Of a stretch of DNA of 64,000 bases, positions 8,254 to 17,139 are shown piece by piece; positions within the stretch are counted from its first letter, which is position 1; every line of letters begins with the position of its first letter. This stretch comes from UBA969 sp041694635 (GTDB lineage: Bacteria; Planctomycetota; Planctomycetia; Gemmatales; Gemmataceae). The stretch covers positions 1 to 64,000 of the forward strand of contig JBDNHI010000143.1 in the NCBI GenBank assembly GCA_041694635.1, read 5' to 3'. The position numbers and the translations under genes were made by a program. The notes under the pieces were generated by a model. It was not told the origin of the DNA. It saw only the letters and a list, made by a program, of their open reading frames with translations, and made no database searches.

Positions 8254-8909
8254 TGTCTTCGAGCCAAAACGCTGCAAATTTTGCTGAATTAGCCAAGCAA
8301 TATACCGTGCTTGATAGTGTTTCACAGCGTATTGCACAAGTTTATTCGGAAGCACTTTACCAGTCTGCCTTTGCTAAAGGTAACGCTGATGAAGTACAGG
8401 TCGAACTTGGTGAACTTAATTCGCTTTTAGAAAGTAATTCTAAACTTGAATCGCTTTTCGCAAGCCCAATTATTTCCCGAAATGAAAAATCTGGTTTAAT
8501 TAAAGATGTATTTGAAGGTAAATCTTCGGCCTTTGTTAGTAATTTTCTTTATGTGCTTAATGAGCACGACCGGCTTGGTTTAATTCGTGCCACAATTCAC
8601 GCCTACCAAGGTTTGAATGAAACCAAGAAGAATCAGCAAAATGTTCAGGTTATTACTCCGGTTAAACTTACCCCTGAACAAGAATCTGCATTGGCTAAAA
8701 CCTTGCAGGATAAACTTGGTAAACAACCTATCCTTTACTTTTCAGTGGATGATTCCATTGTTGGCGGATTAATCATCAAAGCTGGTGATTGGCTTTGGGA
8801 TGGTAGTTTGCGTAATCGTCTTCATACCCTGCGCAATCAATTAATTGAGAGAAGTACCTATGAGATTCAAAGCGGACGAAATAGCCTCAGTTCTTCAGAA
8901 GGAAATTGA
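8253..8909 (+). CDS. atpH: ATP synthase F1 subunit delta
   Basis: Delta (OSCP-type) subunit that joins the peripheral stalk to the top of the F1 head. The N-terminal helical bundle has the family segment RIAQVYSEALYQSAFAKG. The C-terminal part contains VGGLIIKAGDWLWDGSLRNR, the well-conserved delta signature. Length (218 residues) is somewhat above the usual 175-185. The start overlaps the atpF stop. The last 50 bases overlap the 5' end of atpA in another frame, so translation of delta and alpha is probably coupled. Confidence 0.92.
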   Translation: MSSSQNAANFAELAKQYTVLDSVSQRIAQVYSEALYQSAFAKGNADEVQVELGELNSLLESNSKLESLFASPIISRNEKSGLIKDVFEGKSSAFVSNFLYVLNEHDRLGLIRATIHAYQGLNETKKNQQNVQVITPVKLTPEQESALAKTLQDKLGKQPILYFSVDDSIVGGLIIKAGDWLWDGSLRNRLHTLRNQLIERSTYEIQSGRNSLSSSEGN

Positions 8910-10542
8910 ACAATTTCAGGATCGCATCGACGCTAAAGAAGTCGGTCGGGTTCTTGAAGTTGGCGATGGTATTGCCCGTGTTTACGGGTTAACTGGGGTA
9001 ATGGCTGGGGAAATGGTCGATTTCCCTAGAGCTGGTGTTAAAGGCCTTGCTTTTAACCTAGAAGAAAATTCTGTTGGTGTTATTATCTTGGGACAATACC
9101 TAGATATCAAAGAAGGCGATGAAGTTCGCACTACTGGTGGGCTCCTTAGGGTTCCTGTTGGGGATGGACTAATTGGTAGAGTCGTTGACCCCCTTGGAAA
9201 TCCAAGGGATGGAAAAGGTCCTATTATTACAACTCTTTCCAGGCCTGTTGAGCACAATGCCCCTGGAGTAGCAGGAAGGCAACCAGTTGACGAACCTATG
9301 CAGACTGGTATTAAGGCAATCGATGCGATGACACCCGTTGGTCGTGGTCAACGCGAACTTATTATCGGTGATAGAAAAACTGGTAAAACAACAATTGCCC
9401 TAGACACAATCATTAACCAAAAAGGGAATGGTGTAATTTGTGTTTATGTAGCAATCGGCCAAAAAGATTCCACCGTAGCTCGAGTTGTTGAAATTCTGAA
9501 GGCTAATGGCGCTTTAGATTACACGATTATTGTAGTTGCAAGTTCCGCAGACCCGGCACCCTTGCAATACATTGCACCCTATGCTGGTTGTGCAATGGCT
9601 GAATATTATATGTATGAAAAAGGCATGAGCACCCTTTGTGTTTATGATGACCTTAGTAAACAAGCTGCTGCTTATCGTCAGCTTTCATTGCTTATGCGCC
9701 GGCCCCCTGGTCGTGAAGCATATCCTGGTGATATTTTTTATGCACATTCTCGCTTGCTGGAACGGTCTGCCAAACTTGCAGAGTGTTATGTAATTGTTGA
9801 TAACAATACTGATGAGTCAAAAGTTACCGATAATTATGGCGTTAACCGTAATACCGATGGTTCTGGAGTTGTTTATGTCGGACCTGCTGGAAAAGAACAC
9901 GCTTTAATGCACGACCTTCCTAAGTATCAAAACCATAAACTTGCAAAGATTTCTAATTCTGGGGGTTCTTTGACAGCGCTTCCTATTATTGAAACTTTGG
10001 AAGGTGAAGTTTCTGCTTACATACCTACTAATGTTATTTCAATTACTGATGGTCAGATTTACTTGCAGGGTTCGCTTTTTAATTCAGGAGTAAGGCCTGC
10101 AGTTGATGTGGGTATTAGCGTATCACGCGTGGGCGGGAAAGCTCAAATATCTGCTATGAAACAAGTTTCGGGAGGCTTACGATTAGACCTTGCATCGTTC
10201 CGAGAACTTGAAGCGTTTGCCCAACTAGGTACAGAACTCGACAAAGCAACCCAGTCCCAGTTAGACCGGGGTTATAGAGTTGTTGAAATTTTAAAGCAAC
10301 CAGCATACAAACCAATGAATGCTGCGGATCAGGTTATGATCATCTACGCTGCAACTAAAGGCTTTTTAGACAAAATAGATCGACCAAAAGTCCAGTCATG
10401 GGAATCACAGTTTCTTGCGTTTATCAAAGAACAGAAACCCGAGTTCCGCGATGCGTTGATCAAAGAAAAGAAACTCAGCCCGGACCTTACTAAAAAATTA
10501 GAAGCTGCTATTCAAGAATTTGGATTTCAGTTCAAAGGCTAA
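8860..10542 (+). CDS. atpA: ATP synthase F1 subunit alpha with extra loop
   Basis: Non-catalytic nucleotide-binding subunit of F1. The P-loop GDRKTGKT is at about residues 170-177, and the C-terminal half keeps GGSLTALPIIETLEGEVSAY and IPTNVISITDGQIYL. Between SRLLERSAKLAE and GGSLTALPI there are about 55 additional residues (roughly 309-365, containing DNNTDESKVTDNYGVNRNTD) where most alpha subunits have only a few. The start at 8860 fits the usual alpha N-terminus (MRFKADEIASVLQKEIEQF). A TTG at 8845 is the only earlier option. The gene overlaps the end of atpH by 50 bases. Confidence 0.95.
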   Translation: MRFKADEIASVLQKEIEQFQDRIDAKEVGRVLEVGDGIARVYGLTGVMAGEMVDFPRAGVKGLAFNLEENSVGVIILGQYLDIKEGDEVRTTGGLLRVPVGDGLIGRVVDPLGNPRDGKGPIITTLSRPVEHNAPGVAGRQPVDEPMQTGIKAIDAMTPVGRGQRELIIGDRKTGKTTIALDTIINQKGNGVICVYVAIGQKDSTVARVVEILKANGALDYTIIVVASSADPAPLQYIAPYAGCAMAEYYMYEKGMSTLCVYDDLSKQAAAYRQLSLLMRRPPGREAYPGDIFYAHSRLLERSAKLAECYVIVDNNTDESKVTDNYGVNRNTDGSGVVYVGPAGKEHALMHDLPKYQNHKLAKISNSGGSLTALPIIETLEGEVSAYIPTNVISITDGQIYLQGSLFNSGVRPAVDVGISVSRVGGKAQISAMKQVSGGLRLDLASFRELEAFAQLGTELDKATQSQLDRGYRVVEILKQPAYKPMNAADQVMIIYAATKGFLDKIDRPKVQSWESQFLAFIKEQKPEFRDALIKEKKLSPDLTKKLEAAIQEFGFQFKG

Positions 10543-10564
10543 CATTAGGTGAGGGCGTTTAATT

Positions 10565-11437
10565 ATGGCAAAAACACGAGAACTTGTTGTTCGTAGAAAA
10601 GCGATTCGTAATATTCGCAAAATTACACGAACTATGGAACTTATCGCTACTGCGCGATTTAAGAAAGCTATGGATCGTGCTACAGAAGCAACTGCCTATA
10701 CAAAAAAAATTGCTGAAGTTGCTGCGGAACTTTCTGCATCAGTTAAGGACGTTGAGCATCCACTTTTAATTAAGCCTGAGAAAATTTCTAAGCGAATTCT
10801 ACTCATTATTTGCTCGAATAGAGGCCTTTGTGGAGGCTATAATGCAGGCGTACTCCGAGAAGCTTTTAACAGTTTTCAAACTTTTAAAAATAATCACCAA
10901 GAAACTCTTCTTGAATTGAGTGGCAAGCGTGCCATTTCTTTCTTTAAATATCAGCGTATTGAACCTGTTGCAACTTATACTAATTTTGAAGATAAACCAA
11001 AATTTGATCAAGTTGAAGTTCTTGCAGACAAATTTATTAATGAGTTTGTTTCTGGTAATGTGGATGCGGTTGATGTTGCTTATATGAAGTTTTTTACTGC
11101 GGGAAGACAGGTTCCTGTTGTGGAAACAATTTTACCATTTTCAAAACTTCCAGAATCTTCAATTAATAAATCTGCAGATATTAGCTATGAGTTTCTGCCT
11201 AATGCTAAAGAAATTCTTGAAGAACTTTTGCCTCAGGCATTTAAAGCCTCCCTTTTTAAATGTTTTCTTGATGCTGCTGTTAGCGAGCAAATCGGTAGGC
11301 GTGTCACTATGAAAGCAGCTACTGAAAATGCTGATGATATGATTAAAAGTATTTCTTTGCTTTATAATCGTGCTAGGCAAGCTCAGATTACCAAGGAAAT
11401 TTCTGAGGTTATTGGTGGTGCGGCGGCATTGGAATAA
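10565..11437 (+). CDS. atpG: ATP synthase F1 subunit gamma
   Basis: Central rotor shaft of F1. The N-terminal helix has the conserved segment IRNIRKITRTMELIATARFK. The Rossmann-like middle begins with ILLIICSNRGLCGGYNAGV. The C-terminal helix contains RRVTMKAATENADDMI and NRARQAQITKEISEVIGGAAA. Length (290 residues) is normal. The gene follows atpA by 22 bases, with GGTGAGGG upstream of the ATG. Confidence 0.95.
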   Translation: MAKTRELVVRRKAIRNIRKITRTMELIATARFKKAMDRATEATAYTKKIAEVAAELSASVKDVEHPLLIKPEKISKRILLIICSNRGLCGGYNAGVLREAFNSFQTFKNNHQETLLELSGKRAISFFKYQRIEPVATYTNFEDKPKFDQVEVLADKFINEFVSGNVDAVDVAYMKFFTAGRQVPVVETILPFSKLPESSINKSADISYEFLPNAKEILEELLPQAFKASLFKCFLDAAVSEQIGRRVTMKAATENADDMIKSISLLYNRARQAQITKEISEVIGGAAALE

Positions 11438-11492
11438 TTCCTGATTTTATATGATTCTTTTGCTCTTTTAGACTTAGAGAGGGTGGGTTGAT

Positions 11493-12947
11493 ATGGTTAG
11501 TTCAAATTCAGAAAATTTAGTCGAAGGAAAGATTGTTCAGGTTATTGGATCAACCTTTGACGCTGAGTTTCCAGAAGGTCATCTTCCAGAAATTTATAAC
11601 GCCATTAAAATTAATTCCGATTATAAAGGTGTTAAACTTGCTCTTACAGGGGAAGTTCAACAACATCTGGGAGGTAATCGCGTTCGATGCGTTGCTCTAG
11701 GTTCTACTGAAGGCTTAGTTCGTGGTATGGCCGTGGTCGATACAGGGGCACCTGTTACCGTCCCCGTTGGCGAAGAAACCTTGGGCAGGGTTTTTAACCT
11801 TTTAGGCGAACCTATTGATGGTCGGGGGCCAATTAATGCTGCTGAAAATAGGCCGATTCACCGTTTGCCTCCTCTCTTTTCTGAATTATCTCCTAAAACT
11901 GAACTGTTTGAAACCGGTATCAAAGTTATCGATCTTCTTACACCGCTTGTCCGTGGTGGCAAAGCTGGTCTGTTTGGCGGTGCTGGTCTAGGAAAAACTG
12001 TTATTCTTACCGAACTTATCGCCCGCATTGCCAGCCAGCACGGGGGTTACTCCGTTTTTGCTGGGGTCGGTGAGAGAACCCGTGAAGGTAACGACCTTTG
12101 GCTAGAAATGCAAGAAACCAAAATCGGTAAAACCGATAAAGCTGTTATCACGCAAACTGCGATGGTTTTTGGCCAGATGAATGAACCACCTGGCGCTCGC
12201 CTTCGTGTAGCACTTACTGCCCTGACCATGGCAGAATGGTTTCGTGATGCAACTGGTAAAGATACCCTGTTGTTTGTCGACAACATTTTTAGATTCTCTC
12301 AAGCTGGCTCGGAGGTTTCTGCACTTCTTGGGCGTATGCCTAGTGCTGTAGGTTATCAGCCTACTCTTGCTACCGAAATGGGTGAGTTGCAAGAACGAAT
12401 TACCTCTACCGCAAAAGGTGCCATCACCAGCGTTCAAGCTGTTTATGTCCCTGCTGATGATCCAACTGATCCAGCACCTGCTAATGCTTTTCAGCATCTT
12501 GATGCTTTCATCTACCTTGAGCGAAAAATTTCCGAAAAAGGTATTTATCCTGCAGTTGACCCGCTTGCAAGTTATAGTAATATTCTTGATCCTAACATTG
12601 TTGGACAGGAACATTATGCTGTAGCTCGTAAAGTTCAGCAAATCCTTCAGCGTTATCGTGAATTACAGGATATCATTGCAATTCTTGGTATTGAAGAACT
12701 TAGTGAAGACGATAAACAAGTGGTTGCAAGAGCAAGAAGGATTGAGCGATTCTTGTCACAACCTTTTATCGTTGCAGAAGTTTTTACAGGAAAGCCTGGA
12801 AAAGTAACGGCTCTTATTGATACCATCCGAAGTTTCAAAGAAATTTGCGAAGGCAAATGGGACTTTCTTCCTGAATCTGCTTTTCTTTATGTTGGGGCAA
12901 TTGAGGAAGCTGTTGAACGGGCAAAAGAAATGGCTGCAGGCAATTAA
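11493..12947 (+). CDS. atpD: ATP synthase F1 subunit beta
   Basis: Catalytic subunit of F1. The P-loop is GGAGLGKT at about residues 162-169 (Leu in place of the common Val). Other signatures are FAGVGERTREGNDLW, MNEPPGARLRVALTALTMAE, and LFVDNIFRFSQAGSEVSALL. The rotor-contact loop usually written DELSEEDK reads EELSEDDK here. Length (484 residues) is normal. A GAGAGGGTGGG stretch precedes the ATG. It is followed after two bases by atpC. Confidence 0.97.
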   Translation: MVSSNSENLVEGKIVQVIGSTFDAEFPEGHLPEIYNAIKINSDYKGVKLALTGEVQQHLGGNRVRCVALGSTEGLVRGMAVVDTGAPVTVPVGEETLGRVFNLLGEPIDGRGPINAAENRPIHRLPPLFSELSPKTELFETGIKVIDLLTPLVRGGKAGLFGGAGLGKTVILTELIARIASQHGGYSVFAGVGERTREGNDLWLEMQETKIGKTDKAVITQTAMVFGQMNEPPGARLRVALTALTMAEWFRDATGKDTLLFVDNIFRFSQAGSEVSALLGRMPSAVGYQPTLATEMGELQERITSTAKGAITSVQAVYVPADDPTDPAPANAFQHLDAFIYLERKISEKGIYPAVDPLASYSNILDPNIVGQEHYAVARKVQQILQRYRELQDIIAILGIEELSEDDKQVVARARRIERFLSQPFIVAEVFTGKPGKVTALIDTIRSFKEICEGKWDFLPESAFLYVGAIEEAVERAKEMAAGN

Positions 12948-12949
12948 TT

Positions 12950-13351
12950 ATGGCTGATAATAGTACTAAGCTTCAGTGCGTTCTTGTAACACCTGAAAAA
13001 TCCATCGTCGATCAGGAAGCCGACTCCCTTGTTATTCCATTATTCGATGGGGAAATGGGTATCCTTCCTAAGCGGGCTCCTCTCGTTTCTAAACTAGGCT
13101 TTGGGTGCCTAAAAATTCGAAGCGGTATTTCCGACCGCTATTATTTTATCGAAGGTGGCACGGTTCAAATTGCAAATAACATTGTTACCCTTCTAACCCC
13201 TCGTGCTACTGAAGTTGCGTCTCTTGATATTAATGATGCAAAGGCCACCCTTGAATCTAGCTTAGAAGGCAAGAACGCTCTAGAAAAAGCTAAAATAAAA
13301 AATCGGGCCCGGGCCATCCTTCGGGCAGGCGCTAAATTTTCCAAAAATTAG
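12950..13351 (+). CDS. atpC: ATP synthase F1 subunit epsilon
   Basis: Rotor subunit that couples gamma to the c-ring and can inhibit hydrolysis. The beta-sandwich domain shows the family pattern LQCVLVTPEKSIVDQEADSL, FDGEMGILPKRAPLVSKLG and YYFIEGGTVQIANNIVTLL. The C-terminal helices (residues 95-133) are Lys/Ala-rich. It starts two bases after atpD. It is the last gene of the operon, and its stop lies three bases from the stop of the convergent debranching-enzyme gene. Confidence 0.92.
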   Translation: MADNSTKLQCVLVTPEKSIVDQEADSLVIPLFDGEMGILPKRAPLVSKLGFGCLKIRSGISDRYYFIEGGTVQIANNIVTLLTPRATEVASLDINDAKATLESSLEGKNALEKAKIKNRARAILRAGAKFSKN

Positions 13352-13354
13352 TCT

Positions 13355-15409
13355 TCACTTTTCAGACACTAATACCAAGCAAGATTTTGCTTCCACTTGG
13401 TAGGTGCTTTCAAATGCAACATTTGGCCCTTCTTGCTGGCTTACTATATCAAGCGGAGAAGCCTTTGCTGTGTCGATTATCCTTTTCCACGGCCTTGTAG
13501 TTGGGGAAAAAGGAATTTTGCATTCCACCGGTTCATCTCCAGCATTCATTGCAACAAAAAAATCTGAATCTGTCTCTCTACCTGTTCGTAACCCGTTTAA
13601 CGCAAAAGCAAGAAAGGTGCTTTCGGAAGAGAAATCAGGGGTTGATGGCATTGGCCCATGCCAAGTGATATCTCCATTTTTCATAAAATTTCTTCGTCGA
13701 AGGGCTGGGTGAGCCTTTCGAAGTTTAATGATTTCTTTCGTAAACCTAAAGAAGTCTGAGTTTTTTTCAAGAAGCGACCAGTCAACCCAACTGATTTCGT
13801 TGTCTTGGCACCAAGCGTTGTTATTGCCTTTTTGGGTGCGAAGAAATTCATCTCCTGCAAGAATCATAGGAACGCCTTGCGACAGAAATAAAGTTACGAA
13901 AAAGTTCCTCACTTGTCTTTTTCTTAATCCAAGAATGTGAGGATCATTAGTTGGCCCTTCTTCACCACAATTCCAACTGATGTTATCGGATGAACCATCG
14001 TTATTCCCTTCACCATTACGGAAATTATGTTTGACATTGTAGCTGACAAGATCCCACAGGGTAAATCCATCGTGGCAAGTTACAAAATTAATGCTATGGC
14101 GTGGCCGTCTACCAGATGCTTCATAAAGGTCAGAACTACCACATATACGGGTTGCAAGAAAAGAAGCCATTCCCGGTTCGCCACGCCAAAATTTGCGGAT
14201 ATCATCTCGATACAAGCCATTCCATTCACTCCATCTCCTGCCAAAGGGAAAAACCCCAACTTGGTAAAGTCCCGCGGCATCCCAGGGTTCTGCAATTAAT
14301 TTGGTGTCTGCTAAAACACCGTCTTCTGCAATCATTTCAACAATAGGAGGTTCAACTAATACATTACCCATATAATCACGCCCTAAAATAGAGGCTAGAT
14401 CAAAACGCAAGCCATCAACATTCATATCTGCAACCCAGAACCGCAAACTATTGGTAATCATTTCTCTTACAACTGGATGGTTGCAATTAAGAGTGTTTCC
14501 ACAACCCGAAAAATTAAAGTAATTCCCTTCTTTATCAACCATATAATAGGTCGAATTATCAAGCCCACGAAAGCTATAGGTTCTTCCTAGTTGGTTCCCC
14601 TCGCCCGTATGATTAAAAACAACATCTAAAATGACTTCAATTCCTGCAAGGTGAAAAGCATTAACCAATTTTCTAAATTCCGCTACATGTAAGTTTTTAT
14701 CACCCGTGCTAGCGTAAGACGCTTTTGGAGCATTAAAAGAAATAGAATTATAGCCCCAAAGATTTCGATGCTTTTTACCTGTTGCAGGGTCAAAAAAAGG
14801 GCAATCATTTTCATCAAATTCATGAATGGGCAATAACTCTACAGCAGAAATACCCAAACTTTTAAGGTAAGGTATTTTTTCTATTAATGCATCAAATGTT
14901 CCAGGATTTACTGTCATTGAACTAGGATGGCAGGTGAACCCTCGGACATGCACTTCGTAAATAATACTGTCTTCCATAGGCGTACATAAATGAGTGTCCT
15001 CCATCTGCGGAATATCATTTTTAGTAAAAATGCTTAGGCGGTTGGTGTGATGAGGATTGGTTTCTTCACTAAAACCCCATTCTGCTCCACCAGAAATCGT
15101 GCTACAAAAAGGGTCAAGAAGTAGGAATTCTGGATCAAATCGATGGATTGGGGATTGCGGTCCATTGATTCTCCACCCATAACAAAAAGACTCTGGAAGA
15201 CCTTCCACAATAATATGCCAATGGTCGCCGGTTCTGTTCTTTTTAGGGTGAAGAACTATTTCAGCTAAGGGTTCTTTTGCTTCCAGAGTTAAAAGGACAA
15301 GGTGAACCTCGGTGCCGTGCCTGCATAATAGAGCAAAATTAATGCCCTCGTTTGTAGCGGTTGCTCCAAGGGGTAGGCATTTTCCACGAGAAAGTTTAAG
15401 TGAAATCAT
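13355..15409 (-). CDS. glgX: Glycogen debranching enzyme (GlgX/TreX type)
   Basis: GH13 isoamylase-type enzyme that hydrolyses alpha-1,6 branches in glycogen. An N-terminal CBM48-like domain (LPLGATATNEGINFALLCRH) precedes the barrel. Catalytic regions are visible: DVVFNHTGEGN, the nucleophile Asp337 in DGLRFDLAS, the acid Glu374 in LIAEPWD, and FVTCHDGFTLWDLVSYN. The subfamily stretch NHNFRNGEG-like (KHNFRNGEGNNDGSSDN) points to GlgX/TreX and not to pullulanase. Length (684 residues) fits. It stands alone on the minus strand, divergent from rho and convergent with atpC. Confidence 0.9.
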   Translation of the reverse strand: MISLKLSRGKCLPLGATATNEGINFALLCRHGTEVHLVLLTLEAKEPLAEIVLHPKKNRTGDHWHIIVEGLPESFCYGWRINGPQSPIHRFDPEFLLLDPFCSTISGGAEWGFSEETNPHHTNRLSIFTKNDIPQMEDTHLCTPMEDSIIYEVHVRGFTCHPSSMTVNPGTFDALIEKIPYLKSLGISAVELLPIHEFDENDCPFFDPATGKKHRNLWGYNSISFNAPKASYASTGDKNLHVAEFRKLVNAFHLAGIEVILDVVFNHTGEGNQLGRTYSFRGLDNSTYYMVDKEGNYFNFSGCGNTLNCNHPVVREMITNSLRFWVADMNVDGLRFDLASILGRDYMGNVLVEPPIVEMIAEDGVLADTKLIAEPWDAAGLYQVGVFPFGRRWSEWNGLYRDDIRKFWRGEPGMASFLATRICGSSDLYEASGRRPRHSINFVTCHDGFTLWDLVSYNVKHNFRNGEGNNDGSSDNISWNCGEEGPTNDPHILGLRKRQVRNFFVTLFLSQGVPMILAGDEFLRTQKGNNNAWCQDNEISWVDWSLLEKNSDFFRFTKEIIKLRKAHPALRRRNFMKNGDITWHGPMPSTPDFSSESTFLAFALNGLRTGRETDSDFFVAMNAGDEPVECKIPFSPTTRPWKRIIDTAKASPLDIVSQQEGPNVAFESTYQVEAKSCLVLVSEK

Positions 15410-15725
15410 AAGAATTTATAGCCATTTTATTGCAATTTTTTAAAACAATATTTTCGAGTGAGTCCGCGACTCCTTCCTATTCTGCTGTAAGAATAACAAA
15501 AAGACTAAAAAATATGCTTGCATTTTTTTAAATAAGCCTTAATCTACTAACTAGAGTGACTAGTAGTTATTCATTCATTACCAATTCACTCGGTTCTAAT
15601 CAAAAATATTTAAATCGTAGTGGTGCTTGCCTTCGGTATTTATTTAAGTTGTTTACTAAACTTATTCTTTGTGAAAACCTGTTTGATTTGTAAAATATTG
15701 TTTTTTCTCTTTAGGAGTATTGCTT
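15410..15725 (+). promoter_or_regulatory. Divergent glgX-rho intergenic region with a candidate rho promoter
   Basis: This 316-base gap separates two divergent genes and holds no convincing gene. A candidate sigma-70 promoter for rho is TTGTGA at 15669-15674 and TAAAAT at 15691-15696 with a 16-base spacer. A small perfect hairpin GAGTC-CGC-GACTC lies at 15460-15472, nearer glgX. AGGAG at 15713-15717 is the rho ribosome site. The gap is also a place where an autoregulatory rho leader could lie, but I see no strong structure. Confidence 0.35.
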
Positions 15726-17135
15726 ATGCCCGTCGCGCGTGGCGACGAAGGGATGGAAAATGTCACCAGAAAAAAAGTCGTTCGGAAATCTCCCGAACAA
15801 ACTTCCCCTTCAAATATCCAAGATCAAATTCAACAACCACAACCAAATATCCAAGCTTCAAAACCTCAGTTAGGTGCTAGGCTTGATGATTTATATCGGT
15901 TGCCAATGCCTAAACTTTTTGCCCTTTCTGAACAAGAAGGAATTGCAGAACATACTGGTATGAATCGTGTTCAGTTAATAGTTTCAATTGTCCGCAGACA
16001 AATAGAACGAGGTCAGGTTGTTAAGGGTTTTGGTACCCTAGAAGTCTTGCCCGACGGTTACGGCTTTCTTCGTAGCGCTGCACACAATTACCTAGCTTCC
16101 CCAGAAGATATTTATGTCTCACCAAGTCAGATTCGTCGCCTAGGTTTAAAAACCGGTTTGGTCGTTGAAGGCCCAATTCGGCTTCCTATCGAAGGACAAG
16201 ATAACTTTGCCTTGATGCAAGTGGAACTTGTTCGAGGCCGGCCTCCAGAAGAGCGTGTAAGATCAATCCTATTTGATGACCTTACCCCCCTTCACCCTTG
16301 CAAGAGAATTTTTCTTGAAACCAATTCAGATGATCTTGCCTCTAGGGTGGTAGATCTTGTAACCCCAATTGGCAAAGGTCAGCGTGGTTTAATCGTTTCT
16401 CCTCCTAGAGCGGGTAAAACTGTATTGCTGCAAAGAATTGCGTTGGCAATTAAAAAAAATCATCCCGAAGCTTACCTTATTGTTCTTCTGATTGATGAGC
16501 GCCCCGAAGAAGTTACAGATATGGTTCGTACAGTTGCAGGGCCCAATGCTGAAGTTGTAGCTAGCACATTTGATGAACCCTCATCAGAGCATGTGCATGT
16601 AAGTGAAATTGCATTAGAAAAAGCAAAAAGAATGGTAGAAGACGGTAAAGATGTCGTAATCTTACTTGATTCAATTACTAGACTGGCTCGTGCTCATAAT
16701 ACCGATGCCCCTTCGGGTGGTAAGTTGTTGAGCGGTGGTTTAGATTCTAACGCAATGCAAAAGCCTAAGAGATTTTTTGGTGCTGCTCGCTGTGTAGAAG
16801 AGGGTGGAAGCCTTACGATTTTAGCAACCGCCTTGATTGATACAGGCTCAAGGATGGATGAAGTTATCTTTGAAGAATTTAAGGGAACAGGCAATATGGA
16901 ATTGCACCTTGACCGCAAACTTGTGGACAAGCGAGTTTGGCCTGCTATCGACATCAACCGTTCTGGAACTCGCAAAGAAGAACTTTTAATGCACCCCGAT
17001 GAAACAGAAAGAGTTCGAGCCCTCCGAAGGGTGCTTGCTGATATGCACCCCGTAGATGCAATGGAATTGATGATTTCAAGAATGAAGAAAAGTAAGACAA
17101 ATGCTGAGTTTTTAATGAATATGAATATGGCTTAA
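15726..17135 (+). CDS. rho: Transcription termination factor Rho
   Basis: Hexameric RNA helicase that ends transcription. A low-complexity N-terminal tail of about 50 residues (Pro/Gln-rich) is followed by the Rho_N helix bundle (MPKLFALSEQEGIAEHTG), the RNA-binding cold-shock domain (GTLEVLPDGYGFLRS) and the RecA-like ATPase. The P-loop is PPRAGKTVLLQ, the Walker B region is DVVILLDSITRLARAHN, and the glutamine-loop region is in VASTFDEPSSEHVHVSEIAL. The ATG at 15726 has AGGAG eight bases upstream; a TTG at 15720 is too close to it. The stop is four bases before the M32 gene. Confidence 0.96.
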   Translation: MPVARGDEGMENVTRKKVVRKSPEQTSPSNIQDQIQQPQPNIQASKPQLGARLDDLYRLPMPKLFALSEQEGIAEHTGMNRVQLIVSIVRRQIERGQVVKGFGTLEVLPDGYGFLRSAAHNYLASPEDIYVSPSQIRRLGLKTGLVVEGPIRLPIEGQDNFALMQVELVRGRPPEERVRSILFDDLTPLHPCKRIFLETNSDDLASRVVDLVTPIGKGQRGLIVSPPRAGKTVLLQRIALAIKKNHPEAYLIVLLIDERPEEVTDMVRTVAGPNAEVVASTFDEPSSEHVHVSEIALEKAKRMVEDGKDVVILLDSITRLARAHNTDAPSGGKLLSGGLDSNAMQKPKRFFGAARCVEEGGSLTILATALIDTGSRMDEVIFEEFKGTGNMELHLDRKLVDKRVWPAIDINRSGTRKEELLMHPDETERVRALRRVLADMHPVDAMELMISRMKKSKTNAEFLMNMNMA

Positions 17136-17139
17136 TCAG

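Noticed and set aside
12102..12641. A 179-codon open frame antisense to atpD
   Set aside because: It lies wholly inside the conserved beta-subunit gene, encodes no recognisable family, and has a composition expected from the complement of a coding strand.
13373..13402. Inverted repeat TACCAAG / CTTGGTA at the end of glgX as a terminator for atpC
   Set aside because: The arms pair, but no T-run follows on either strand and the loop is 16 bases, so a terminator role is not supported.
15460..15472. GAGTC-CGC-GACTC hairpin as a glgX or rho regulatory site
   Set aside because: Five-base arms are common by chance, there is no T-run, and it is not placed against a promoter element.
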